NCBI RefSeq assembly: GCF_004379255.2
Contig: NC_056052.1
Coordinates: 2,666,001-2,730,000, forward strand
Source of the DNA: Salvia splendens
Taxonomy: Eukaryota; Streptophyta; Magnoliopsida; Lamiales; Lamiaceae
Direction: 5' to 3'
Length of the DNA: 64,000 nt
The position numbers were made by a program, and so were the translations under genes. Position 1 is the stretch's first letter; each line of letters starts with the position of its first letter. The notes below the pieces were generated by a model that had not been told where the DNA came from, ran no database searches, and saw only the letters and a program-made list of their open reading frames with translations. This document shows, piece by piece, positions 21,201-32,200 of the stretch.

Positions 21201-21307
21201 TGGAAATATTCTACCGTCTTCTCCCCGGACCTTTTCCGGCCAGAAGACCCCTTACCCCCCTTCCTACCACTACCTGATTCAGAAACAGATTCAGAAGAAG
21301 AAGACAT
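18296..21307 (-). CDS. Antisense four-exon gene of the Gypsy element (plant transposon-associated domain plus coiled coil), 882 aa
   Basis: Minus-strand exons inferred from GT-AG signals and phase: 21307-20593, 20521-20223, 20133-19387 and 19183-18296. They join to 883 codons with no stop. Exon 1 starts with a serine/glycine/lysine-rich stretch, then a globular domain with PPEGYATVYEACLECGLRFP and TPNSWRHLSAFAAELRRLG. This is the signature of the plant-only domain known as putative gypsy-type transposase (PF04195 as I recall). Exon 2 is basic and Ser/Lys-rich, possibly nuclear. Exons 3-4 are long Ala/Glu/Arg/Gln helices likely to form coiled coils, then three 18-residue repeats (core QQRTQEQPETSRQE, DNA period 54 bp, 18529-18690) and an Arg-rich tail. 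Extra antisense ORFs before the 3' LTR are known in Tat elements; their function is unknown. Exon 4 joining is the least certain. Confidence 0.75.
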
Positions 21308-21595
21308 GATTCTTACTCTTTGATGGTCGAAAGTCTCTGAAGAAATTCTTGAAGAAGCGGAAGAAAATTTTACGAAAAAGAGAGAGAATACAGAAGAAAT
21401 AATCGCAAAAGTATTCCAATGATGAAGAGAGGAAATATTTATCAGATTCGCAAAGGCATTTCAAATTCGTCGCACCGTTTCAAATCCCACTTTTTCTGGA
21501 TTCTCTGGCCGGATTCGCTGTCACATTTAATGCAGACACGTGCAGAGCACGCCTCCTGACCCCCTTACAAAATGCCGAAGTGATTTACTTCGCTT

Positions 21596-21610
21596 TTCGG
21601 GGGGGGGTGG
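21596..21610 (+). promoter_or_regulatory. Polypurine (G-rich) tract before the 3' LTR
   Basis: A run of nine or ten G followed by TGG abuts the 3' LTR. It is the expected plus-strand primer position. Confidence 0.7.
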
Positions 21611-22240
21611 TGATGGGATACGAACTAAACAACTAAACCCTAATTGCGAGCCCAATAGCAGTGACGACCCATCAGCCCAAAACCCAAGAAAGAGTATCAG
21701 TTCGGCACAACCAAAGAGTTCGGTCACAGCCTATAGCTCGGTAGTATCAGTTCGGCACAACCAAAGAGTTCGGTCACAGCCTATAGCTCGGTAAAAGCCG
21801 ACCAATCGAGCTCAACTCTCAGATCGGCAAAAGCTGATCGGCAAAGTCCAGCAGTTCGGTCTCAGTATTCGACCGAACAAGGAGATAGTGGACCCCTGCA
21901 GGATCTCCACGACCTACACGATCTCCACGACCTCTATACCCACGATCTATTTAGTGGTATTAAGCAGTTATCAACCCCCCTACCAGGGCTGCAAACCACG
22001 ATCTTAGTTCGAATTGTATAAATAGAACTGAGATCAGATAGACAAGGGTTAAGCTCTCTAGATCCCAAATCTTATAGCAAATCAGTATTGTAATCTGTAA
22101 GCGAGACCAAGCAATACAAATTTGCCCTCTCTTCTTCCCGTGGACGTAGATTTACCTCAGTAAATCGAACCACGTAATTTTCCGTGTTGTGATCGTTTAT
22201 TACTTGCATTTATTCCCATCAAAGATTCGCGAAATCATCA
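21611..22240 (+). repeat. 3' LTR of the Gypsy element
   Basis: 630 bp, TGATGG...ATCATCA, followed by the target duplication GACAC. The 50-bp tandem duplication is kept (21693-21742, 21743-21792) and so is the TATAAATA box (22017-22024). Confidence 0.95.
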
Positions 22241-22245
22241 GACAC

Positions 22246-23570
22246 AGTTTATTATATACTATAAGAACTTGTAAAAAAATAAGAGATACTACTTAGTAAT
22301 ATTTTTGGTCAATCCCGAATTCAAAAAATGTGGATTATTAGTTGTAACTGACGCATTATTAGCTTTATTCTTATCTAACCATTAGTTGTAACTGACGCAT
22401 TTTATTTTACGGCTTGAATTCTGGCTGTCGTATTTCGAAACTAACTTTACTGTTTTATATTAAAAAAAATCAATTTTTGGCCACTTATAACTAAATATAG
22501 TATACGGGAAATTTTTCTCAACGAAGAGAACTTACTTTCCCCAAAATTACGAAATATTTTGAAATTTGAAATCGTCAAATTCATTGTTTGATTTGTCCTT
22601 CGTACCTAATAGTGATACTTATAACATTCATTTTGTGACTAAGGTAATATATCATTTTTTTATTTTAGAATAGATTCAAAATAAATTATTTAATTTTTTT
22701 CATTAGATATAAGCAAGTCCTACACTGTATTTCACTAAATTATTAAAATTTCATGATAAAATTAAACCACTAGAGAGCGCATAAGAGAAGCTACGTTTAT
22801 TTCGAATCATACTCGATTTAATGAGTATAGAGCTACGTTTAAAATTTTGCTTTCACATATAAAATCAATAATTGCAAATAATGTGCATAAAGCTTTTCAG
22901 GAATATAGATTAACACCTAATAGGAATTTATCATGAGAAATAGAAAAATACTTATGGAAAAGTTTATCGCTTTTTAGTAGATTCAAGTTTTTATCTTGTG
23001 TTCTATACTTCTATAGGATGTAAAATATTATCTCATCAATAATATTCTTTGTTTTAAAAGTGTATAATTGAAGTGAAAAGAAAATAAAAGGGGCCGACCT
23101 AAAGTATTTCACAAGTATGGAGCACAAGTATGCAGAAATTTATTTCCATTTCAAATATACGAAAATAATATAAATATAAATTATAACATATTAATCTAAC
23201 ATATTAATTAAATGCATTAATTCTAACTTAAACTATAAATAGTGTAAGGAGTTTGTGACGAGCCGAAAAGCAAAAGTGCAAGTAGCATGGGACGGAGGGA
23301 GTATATTTTCCTCTTTTTTCTATCAAAGAGAACGATCCTCTAAAATCACATAGAAGAGTTACAAGTTTATAGGAAATGACTTGAGCAATATGGGATGAAT
23401 GTATTACCTCCATTCTATGCAAATTTAGTAAATAAAGAGAAGAAATGTGAAAAAAATAGTTAGAATATTAAGGTAATTATTTTTTGTGGACATTCCATAA
23501 TTTAAAAGTATACTATTATGGAGTAATTCTTATGGAAGCAGTATTAGCTCTTTCTTATCTAAGCACTAAG
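22246..23570. repeat. AT-rich flank with a partial copy of the duplicated segment
   Basis: No gene. The stretch 22690-22925 matches 9660-9960 and 23990-24290 (shared line AGTATAGAGCTACGTTTAAAA, 20 of 21 bases). A Stowaway-like right end (GGGACGGAGGGAGTA) is at 23291-23305, without a clear left end. The rest shows nothing. Confidence 0.5.
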
Positions 23571-23763
23571 GAGGTGTCCGGTTTGCAAGACTGTATCCCA
23601 AATTAAATATGTAGTGTGTTTAGTTCATGAGATTAAATCTCACAACTCAATCCTAGATGGATAATCATGGGATAATTAGTCATAGCTAACCCCCTATGAC
23701 TAATCACAACTCAATCCTAAATTATATCTTGGTATTATTTTATCTAGCAAACTGAACACCACT
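23571..23763. mobile_element. MITE of the GGTGT(T/C)CGGTTTGC type
   Basis: Starts GAGGTGTCCGGTTTGCAAGA and ends TAGCAAACTGAACACC, inverted to each other. Inside are two inverted phrases (ACTCAATCCTAGATGG and similar). It is related to the element at 55713-55919. About 193 bp, non-coding. Confidence 0.6.
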
Positions 23764-26099
23764 GGTTACTACATGACAATGAATGGAGAAATTTTAATCG
23801 AGGTGCCATTTGAGTCTAAATATAGTACTATATGACATAAAATCCCAACCATTTTATTGACTTCAATAATAAACATGAACGAACTATTTTGTATTATGTT
23901 CCCAAAATTGCTAAATAATTTTAAAATTTCAAATACCTTAATAGTTAAAAATATCAACCATTTTTTTGGTAAAAAATCTTACTTCACTAAAATTTTAAAC
24001 TCTCATCTCATAGTAAAACTTGCATAATAACTTTGGTAGGTGTTGACAATGCGTGCAGCCATTGATATGCATTAATTACATGAATTAATATATTAATTAT
24101 GATGGTTAAGTTTTACCTAATCCAGTGTTAAATAGGGTGATTAATCAATTTCCTTTAAGTGATATGCACGAACTAATGAGTATAGAGCTACATCTAAAAT
24201 TTCGTTAACAAATAAAATCATCAAATTGCAAATAATATGCTTCAAAATTTTCCATAATAATAATAGTATAGATTAACACAAAAAATTAGCTGCAAGAGTA
24301 GCAATTGTCAAGTGTTCATCAGGATCAAGTATATGTCACACACATAAAACTATATGTCACACAATTTAGTAAAATATGAGAATGTGATTAATTTTTGTAA
24401 CATGTGGATTGTATAATTAAATTCTTTTGACATCTACAAGAGTAGCAATTGTCAAGTGTTCATCAGGATCAAGTATTTATGATCATTTCTTAGAAGAAAC
24501 CACTTAACCAATCATTATTAACAATAGGGAAAATGTTCATCACATTGTATGATTTGACTTAGTTCTTTTTTGTTTATTTTCAGCAAATTTTCCTCTTTGA
24601 CTAATAGATTTGTTCTATCACATTCATTAATAGGAATGGTCAAATGATATGGTAGGAGGCCTTTATGCCTTTGACTTTCTTCTTTAGTGAGTTTGAATAA
24701 AATATTTGTTCTTATGTTGATTTAATTTTTTCTCTCTTATCTCCATTTTGACTTGCTTCTGTACTTTAGTTAATTTTAGACTATATGCATTTTATTTGTA
24801 TAACAAATTCACTATGATTTCCCAAATAAATTTATGTAGCGAGGGCATAACCGCATATCTAAATACTATTATTATAGTAATTTGTGTGAAATAATGTACA
24901 TTCATTATTATATTGTTGTAAATTTCATGTTAAAATACTGTAAATTCAGTGTTATGATTTTGTGTATTTGTGAATCTTTTATGAAAGCTATCATTTTCAT
25001 TTTAATTGAACTTCTAAAATATTTTAAATTTTGAATTCCATTTAACTCTCTTTATTTAAATTTTTTTCTCATATACAAAATGTCAAATTAAAGATAATTT
25101 TATAAAGATTCTACAAAATCCTAATTACATATTTCACGTTAAAGAAATTTATTACAACTTAAAATGTAATAAATTTTATAATACCATGTCACTATTAGCA
25201 TGCCACTAACTAGACATTGTTTTTGCAATCTGTGGGTGTTAGATTTTATGCTAGTTATCTTGACTATCTTTTAACATTTTTTACCACTAAATTGTGTGGA
25301 CGTTAGATTTTATGATAGTTATATTTGGTTATGTTTTACATTATTTAACATATTTTACCACTAAATTGAACTAAAATACAAGTAGTAATCATGAGTTGTT
25401 TATCTCGCCCACAGTTTTCTTCAACTTTATTCTCTAAACATGTGCTAATTTTTTCCAAATAGCTCAGCATATGAAGAAAAAGTGTGATATGAAGATTTGA
25501 ACTGATTTATTTCAAATATAGGGAAAGTGTTTTAGTTTCTAAGTGATAGATACAAAATAAAAAAGAATAATAAAATAAGCCAAGTAGTCTCATCTCATTA
25601 TCTCTATAAATTTAAATTAAAGCTATACTTATTCTAACCGACCTAAGCCACAATATTTGTCACAAATGACTTTCTATCTCTAGACCTTTATGAATCAGCA
25701 TCACTTGTAATTTATACATACCTTATTTATTGCAAAATGATGAATTTTCATGTGACTCCAACTCCTTTCTAATTTACACTATAGAGCGTGTAACATTTTA
25801 ATTTCTTGTTGAAAACTTATCCATACTAAATTTATAATACTATACATACCATTTACACAAATACAATGCGCTTAGCGTACACAGGAAACAATTTGGTAAA
25901 AATTATGCTTTAGTTGATTTAAATCACTAATATGAGCATTTGCATAATAATTTATATAAAATATAAATAAAATTTGAAAATTGTATTGAAGAAAATAATT
26001 AAATAAAAACAAGTTCGGTAGGGGTTCAGGTCCCTTGAGAATCATATTGGCGTCAGTCAATGTTTGTAAGCATCCCTGAGCATAGTTAACATTTAGTTT
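23764..26099. repeat. Upstream flank of the intact MADS gene, source-type of the duplicated segments
   Basis: No gene. The stretch 23860-24960 matches 9480-10620, 25180-25620 matches 5760-6200, and 25400-26060 matches 8320-9110 inverted. A phrase AGTAGCAATTGTCAAGTGTTC is repeated at about 24299 and 24441, so a small internal duplication is present. The minus-strand frame at 25872-26060 is the counterpart of the short ORF at 8325. Confidence 0.6.
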
Positions 26100-26909
26100 G
26101 TATTGACAAATTTTTATTCTAATTCGTTATCAGTTATTATTTGGATTCATCGGATTTAAAAGCTATATTTCGCATTTCGCGAATATAAAGCGGAACACAT
26201 AGAACGAACCTTTCACATACGTGTATCGGACAATAACTAATCGTTAATGTACAATCGACAATATACCGACAAATAAAAAGAAATTGATTCGAAAAAATCC
26301 GATGTCCAATTTTTATTCTAACGTGTCATCAGTAACAATAACTAATCATTAATGTACAATCGACAAAATACCGACAAAAGAAAACAAATTGATTCGAAAA
26401 AAATCTATATCCCACTTTTTAAATTCTAATGCGTCATCAGTATTTATTCGGATCGCCGAATTTAAAACCTAAATTACACGCGTACGAAGTGGGACCCCGA
26501 CCGTACAGTAATTAGCTCCTGACAGTACACCGACAAACAGAAAATAAACAGATTCGGAGAAATCTCTTACCCGTAATTGGACATTAATTACCGAAATGCC
26601 GGGAATGGAAAATTTGTAAAGACGTCGACACCGACTTTTTTTACGAGACTGGATTGACGCTAACCCGTCCAGTCAACACCCACGCAAGCCCTAGCGCGCC
26701 GAACCCGGGAATACCCTTAGTAATTAGTGTGTTTTTTTAACTACCCCTACTTTATTCATCAAAGATTCTCTCCCCCTCCTATAAATAGCACTTGTTACTA
26801 CCCTAAATCATCACACCACTTCAAGCCATTTGCATCCTCCTTTGCCTCTAGCTTCCTCCTCTCCTTCAACCAGCTCTCTCTCCCTTTCACTCCTTCAATC
26901 TCCAAGGAA
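26100..26909 (+). promoter_or_regulatory. Promoter and 5' UTR of the MIKC* MADS gene
   Basis: Matches the 5' flanks of fragments B and C, so it was duplicated with the gene. It holds a 105-bp direct tandem repeat (26232-26336 and 26337-26441; shared words TAATGTACAATCGACAA and ATACCGACAAA). A TATAAATA box at 26780-26787 is followed by a CT-rich 5' leader of roughly 90-100 bp to the ATG at 26910. Confidence 0.7.
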
Positions 26910-29900
26910 ATGGGCCGCAAAATCGAAATGAAGAAGATCGTTGATGTTACCAAATGCCAGGTAACATTTTCAAAGCGTCGCAGCAGCCTAATGAAGAAGG
27001 CCAATGAAGTGGCCGTGTGTTGCGATGCTGATGTCGCTTTCATTGCATTTTCTCCTTCTGGCCGTGTCAGCAAATTTTCCAATCTAAAAAAGTATGTCTC
27101 TCTCTCTATATATATATATATATATGTCAAAGTAAGTAATTTATTTTACTGATTTTAGTTGATTTATGTAAAATTGTGACAGGATTGAAGATTTGCTATA
27201 TCGGTATGTGAATCTGCCGGCGGACAAGAGATTGAGGTAATTAAACCACTTCTTTTTTCAATTTTTTTGTTTGATTTTCAATTTTTTCAAGTTTTAATTT
27301 TTCTTTGTGTGATTTCGTGCAATTTTTGGGTGCACAGCCACATAAGCAACGTGCAGGTATGTGTCTTTTTTCTCAAATTCAAGAATTTTGGTTTCAAATC
27401 TCAATTTATATGGTTAGGGTTTCTAATTAAATTAATTATTTATACAGCAAAAACTGGAGAAGGTTAACAATCTTAGCCATATCAATGGCGATTCCAGCAA
27501 GCTGCACTATCTTGATAAACAGTAATCTCTCTCTTTCTCTCTGCATAAAATGACAATTTTTAAAGCTAAGGTCACACTAAGAAATGAGGAGAATCTTTTT
27601 TTTTCATTGCAATAATGAATTTACATTAATGAATTCAGCCGGAAATTCAGATCTTGTGTGATTATGATGATTAACACGAGTTTATATCTTTAATTTTTTT
27701 TAATTAATTGATTAGGTTTTCTTTTGGTGGATGTGTTCCTAGATCTAAAATTGTAGATCTGTAAGATCCAACACTAAATTTAGCAATTTAATTTCTTCGA
27801 TATTTAGTTGGTAGAGATGTGATTAATTGCTAACTAATTAACAATTCAAAATTAAGATCAATTTTTAACCATTAGATTAAGAGATCTAGTGGTTGATATA
27901 ATGTCAAGTAGATTATATTTTAAATTTAAATAATTATTAAATAAAATTAAAGGGTATTAATGTGAATTCTCTCTTATTAAAATTATCTCAAAACTTTAAA
28001 TTAACGTAACTCTCTCGATTTAAATTATTTTTTCGCAAAAAATGTATCAAATTAAAGATAATTTTAAAAGGATCCCAACGAAATCTCTATTTCATATGTT
28101 CCGACGATGTTCGGGTAATGAAATTTGATAATTTATATTTTAATTTTCATACATATTGATAAACAGATTTTATCAACAAATGTAAAAAGAAATCTCAATA
28201 TAGTGTATGTAAAATCTCAATAAAACTGTGTTATATTTTCTTGTAATTGTGTTGATATACTCATGTCATATTGTAGATATTTATAATACACTATGTTGAT
28301 ATAAAAAAACCCACGAAAATTATCATATGATAACATAATGACGATATTACCCTTTTGTTGATATTTTGTCTACTATTTATTGAAATTTGTGAGCTTTAAT
28401 CTCATCCACTCATTTCAAAATATAAGGGTGTAGATTTAGTCTTAATTTTAGATTATTGTGTTATAAGCATTAGAAGAGGGCCCTTAGTTGGTATACTTGA
28501 TAAAGTTGTGGACTTTATGATTTTTAATTGTTGTTATTAGTTGAAATATAAGATATTTTTATGTATTTGTTGTTAAACTCACATAGCAAAAATGGAATAT
28601 AATTAACCAAATTCAGTAGATTCCTAATTCGTTTGGTTAATTGCACATTATATTGTTTTCTATATTTCAATTTGGAAATATTACATTTTTCTAAGCCAAA
28701 TATTTATATTTTTATGATTTTTATGCAGACATTACTTCTTACATATATTGTGATAATTTGTAACTAACTAGAACATTTTTTCCGTGGCATGATTCAATTT
28801 GAACTCTTTCGCGTCTGGAAATAAACAAAAATCAGAATTGAGGTACAAATATCTTCACTAATCTTTTTTTATTAAATAATAAATCAAATTTTGATGAAAG
28901 GATATCTTTACTTAGTTCTTTTATTGTCATTTCATCAGAATCTTGAGCTGCAAATCAAGAAAACCAATCTAGAATTGCAAATTCTAGAAACCGACATCAG
29001 GTATAATAGAATGTTTTAAAAGATTAAAATTGTTCCTAAAATACTAAATCTTGACTATAAATGAAATAAAAACATTGCTCTTACAATAAATTTGTAGGGA
29101 CTATGAAATTGCCCCTGACCAAGAGCCTTCATTGCTCCAATTGTCTTGGTGTGAGAGAAACTTGACCCAATCTTTACAAAGGGTCATTGCCCGAAAGGTG
29201 AGTCCTTCATAGTATATACAATTATTCATTTATAAAATTTGTTAATTAATTTACAATTCTATATCATTACACTGCACAACATTATAAAACTAATGTACAA
29301 AAGTGTTGCACATATTTGCACTAACTTTTCTTCACATTTCTCAAAACTCGCACATCGAAATTAATTTGCAAGTATATGCACTATACAATAGTAATAGATT
29401 TATAGATGATCATTTCACTAATTTTGTTTCTTTGTTAATTTTAAATCTTACCTTGATTCTTGTAGATGGAGTTCACTTCTGCTAACAAGGGCAAGCAAGT
29501 GCCTGTAGCAGAAAACCCTAGCTCCAGCCAAGTCTTCAGGCAAAATGATCCTTGGAGTACTTGTCCTTCTAGGTAAACAATCATTGTATTTATTTTCCTT
29601 TGAATTTGATCATTTTAACTCTCTAGTCTACTTTTATAGTCCTAATATGTTAATGCACATGTTATTAATTTTGGTCGTTATTGTGCAGTGCCAGAGCTCG
29701 CGAAAGCATGTTCAATGACTTCCAAAGAAACGAGAACATGTTTTCAACGGATCTAAACAGAGCTCCGTTTCAACAATCCCCGTCACTCCATACTACTTCA
29801 GAGGTACAACATATATATTTAAGACATGAATTGATTAATAATTAACTAATTTTAATTTTGACATTTAAACAATTTCTTTCAATTTCTGTCACAGCATTGC

Positions 29901-31153
29901 ATGACGGATCCACCGGTATTCCAATACCAAGATCCAAACAATGCTCAAGCAGTGAAGGTATATATACTACAACTTGACAGTTCAATGCGACATTATTATT
30001 ATTATCATCATTATTATTATCATCATTATTATTATTATTATTGTGATTATGATTATTATTATTATTATTATCACAATATGTTTATAATTAGTTATTGAAA
30101 AAAATATATGCTTAAAAAATATATAAAAAAATTTGTTTGTGCAAGTTTAGTTACAATATTGTGTCATCTATGTGCACCTATGTTCCAATTTGTGCAACAA
30201 ATATATTTGGTAATTTTTAATATAGTTATTTTTTTCCCAAATTAATTTGCAGCAATCACTGCCCATGGATCAACCCCTTCCCTTCTTCGACTTCAATGAG
30301 CCCGACAATGCCGATGCATACGATGGCGATGGCGATGGCGATGCCGATGCCGATGCATATGTAGGGCATCTTCTATAAGTGTATCTAATTTTATTATTTT
30401 TGGAAATTTTATGTTTGAATACATACAATAGTTAGTAACAAGACTTTATATTAAACTATTTTCAAATATCTCTTTGTAGGTGCCCTTTTCAGATTCTGTT
30501 CACATGTCCACTCTGGACCCAGGCGGCATCCAATTAGACCCTAGGTAAAATGATAAATTTTAATATCAAGGACTAATTTTTGTCTATTAGAAAATTTTCC
30601 TAAAGTTCTTGTGCAATATTTATTAAGGCCGAGCACGGGCGTGTCAACGACAAACCCTAGCACGTCGGAAGTCCCGCGGACCATCTTCGACGAGATGGGA
30701 ATGTTGACGTCCGACTTGATGGGCAAATTTAGGCACATGGAAGAGGGCGAACAGGCCGAGAACACTATATTCACCTATGGCGACAATGTCGGGGATGAAA
30801 ATAGTGTGGCTCTAGGAGGGACCACAAGCATGGACCAACAAGGTCCACCTTATGTGCCTCAACAGGAGGAGCCAAGTCAAGTGCCTGAATTTGACAACAG
30901 TCTTTTGGAGGTAATTAAATAGCAGAGACTACAATTTATCAAGAAAGAACGTTTCGGGCGGTTTCAGTTTAGGGTGTAGGGTTTCGGGTTTTAATTTAAC
31001 TAATGCATTTTCCTTGCTTGTTCGAATTTTCAGGAAACTAGGGAAGATCAGACACAATGGGACATGAACCAACAAAAGAACAATGGTTTTTTGGAGTGGG
31101 ATGATTTTCTCCTGGATGAAAATTTCAATTTTCATAATTTCCCCCCACCCTAA
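26910..31153 (+). CDS. MIKC*-type MADS-box transcription factor, AGL66/AGL104-like, divergent, 452 aa
   Basis: Inferred exons: 26910-27091, 27183-27236, 27338-27356, 27448-27521, 28836-28842, 28939-29000, 29098-29197, 29466-29572, 29689-29803, 29895-29957, 30253-30360, 30480-30544, 30628-30910, 31034-31153. Together they give 453 codons with no stop. Residues 1-60 are a MADS box ([31 protein letters not shown]). It continues into IEDLLYRYVNLP and a keratin-like part, NLELQIKKTNLELQILETDI then CERNLTQSLQRVIARK. These match the pollen MIKC* S-clade (AGL66, AGL67, AGL104), which act as heterodimers in late pollen development. Divergent points are the start [11 protein letters not shown] in place of the usual GR(V/K)K..IK(R/K)IEN and an Asp-Gly/Asp-Ala run in exon 11. 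The 7-nt fifth exon is needed to keep frame and is the weakest call. Related fragments nearby suggest repeated local duplication. Confidence 0.82.
29985..30075. repeat. ATT/ATC trinucleotide microsatellite
   Basis: Runs of TTA with interspersed TCA lie in the intron after exon 10 of the MADS gene. The apparent Tyr/His-rich frame across it is a product of the repeat. Confidence 0.9.
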
Positions 31154-32200
31154 GAGACTCTAGCTAGGGTTCATTTTTCATTAGTGCATGGGCGTGATTG
31201 TAAATATACCTTGAGCATTATATGATAAAGGCACAATTAACATTTTTATGTTATTCATATGCATCTACTTTTATTGATGTGCTAGATTTGGTGTTTGTGT
31301 TCAAATTGCTTTATAAGTACTAAAATTAATCGGAGTGGCTCGCACGCATCTGCACACGTTTCATTCGACCGTCTCGGCTAGTCGCACCAATACTGCACAT
31401 ACGATGCGCCTCGGCCTCGGCTTGAATATAGCCGTTTTTAATTAATTTGAAAATTTAGTAGAAAATCGAATCTTTTACAATTTATTCCTTTTTTTACCAT
31501 TGAAATCAATAGTTCTTTATCTTTTTTAACTTCATCCTTCTATAACAAAAACACGTCTAAGATGGATGTGGAACAATTGCAAATGCACTGCTGATTTCTC
31601 AATTGTCTCAGGATAAATTGGAACTCTCTTAATTTAGTAGTAGTCGTTTTTTTAAAATTTTTGTTGTGTAGTTTTTTATTCCATTATTTAATTTTTCATT
31701 TTTGATAAAACATTGTATTTGTATATTAATTTAATCAAGACACATATAAAATGAAAATGATTCAATATATAAAGCATTTCATCATTCACTTTGTAGTAAA
31801 TCCGATTTTCTAATTTTCTCTATGACTTTAAAGTTGAGATCTATTAGAAATTAAAATTAAAATCATTTTAGTTGTTGTACTAAAAACAGTTCTATTTTCT
31901 AGGAGTATTATTTAAAATTTATGTGTCAATATTTAAAAACTAAATTAAATATAATTCTAATTTCCTACTAATATTTAAAATTATGCGTCAATATCTTCTT
32001 GCTTTACTAAAAATCATGTTGCATCTCGTTTATCATACCAAGTTGTTGTAGTACTAAAAACAGTTCTATTTTTGTTTTATTATACACAAAAAATAAGAAA
32101 ATTCTTAAAATTTCTCAAAAAATAAAATTGAAAATATTAAAGCTTATCCCCATAACTTCCACAAATTGGAGATAGAATAGAGAGCTCCATTGAATCAGAA
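31154..32200. other. Intergenic, AT-rich
   Basis: 3' flank of the MADS gene and 5' flank of PNSL4. A locally GC-richer 100 bp (31330-31435, CG-containing words) stands out from AT-rich surroundings but gives no recognisable feature. Nothing else is seen. Confidence 0.5.

Larger units (their letters stand above)
11479..22240 (+). mobile_element. Complete Ty3/Gypsy LTR retrotransposon, Tat-like, 10.76 kb
   Basis: A full element is flanked by a 5-bp target duplication GACAC (11474-11478 and 22241-22245). LTRs of 633 and 630 bp (TGATGG...ATCATCA) differ by three substitutions and one 3-bp indel, about 99.5% identity, which implies a recent insertion. Order inside: primer site, gag, protease, RT, RNase H, integrase (12189-17564, one frame with three stops), a repeat-rich stretch, then a large antisense gene (21307-18296), a G-rich tract and the 3' LTR. 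Integrase after RT/RNase H marks Ty3/Gypsy. The primer site TGGCGCCGTCTGTGGG and the extra antisense ORF before the 3' LTR fit the Tat lineage. There is no chromodomain. It inserted into the duplicated MADS-flank DNA. Confidence 0.95.

Noticed and set aside
29901..30098. Tyr/His-rich frame
   Set aside because: Made by the ATT/ATC microsatellite in an intron.
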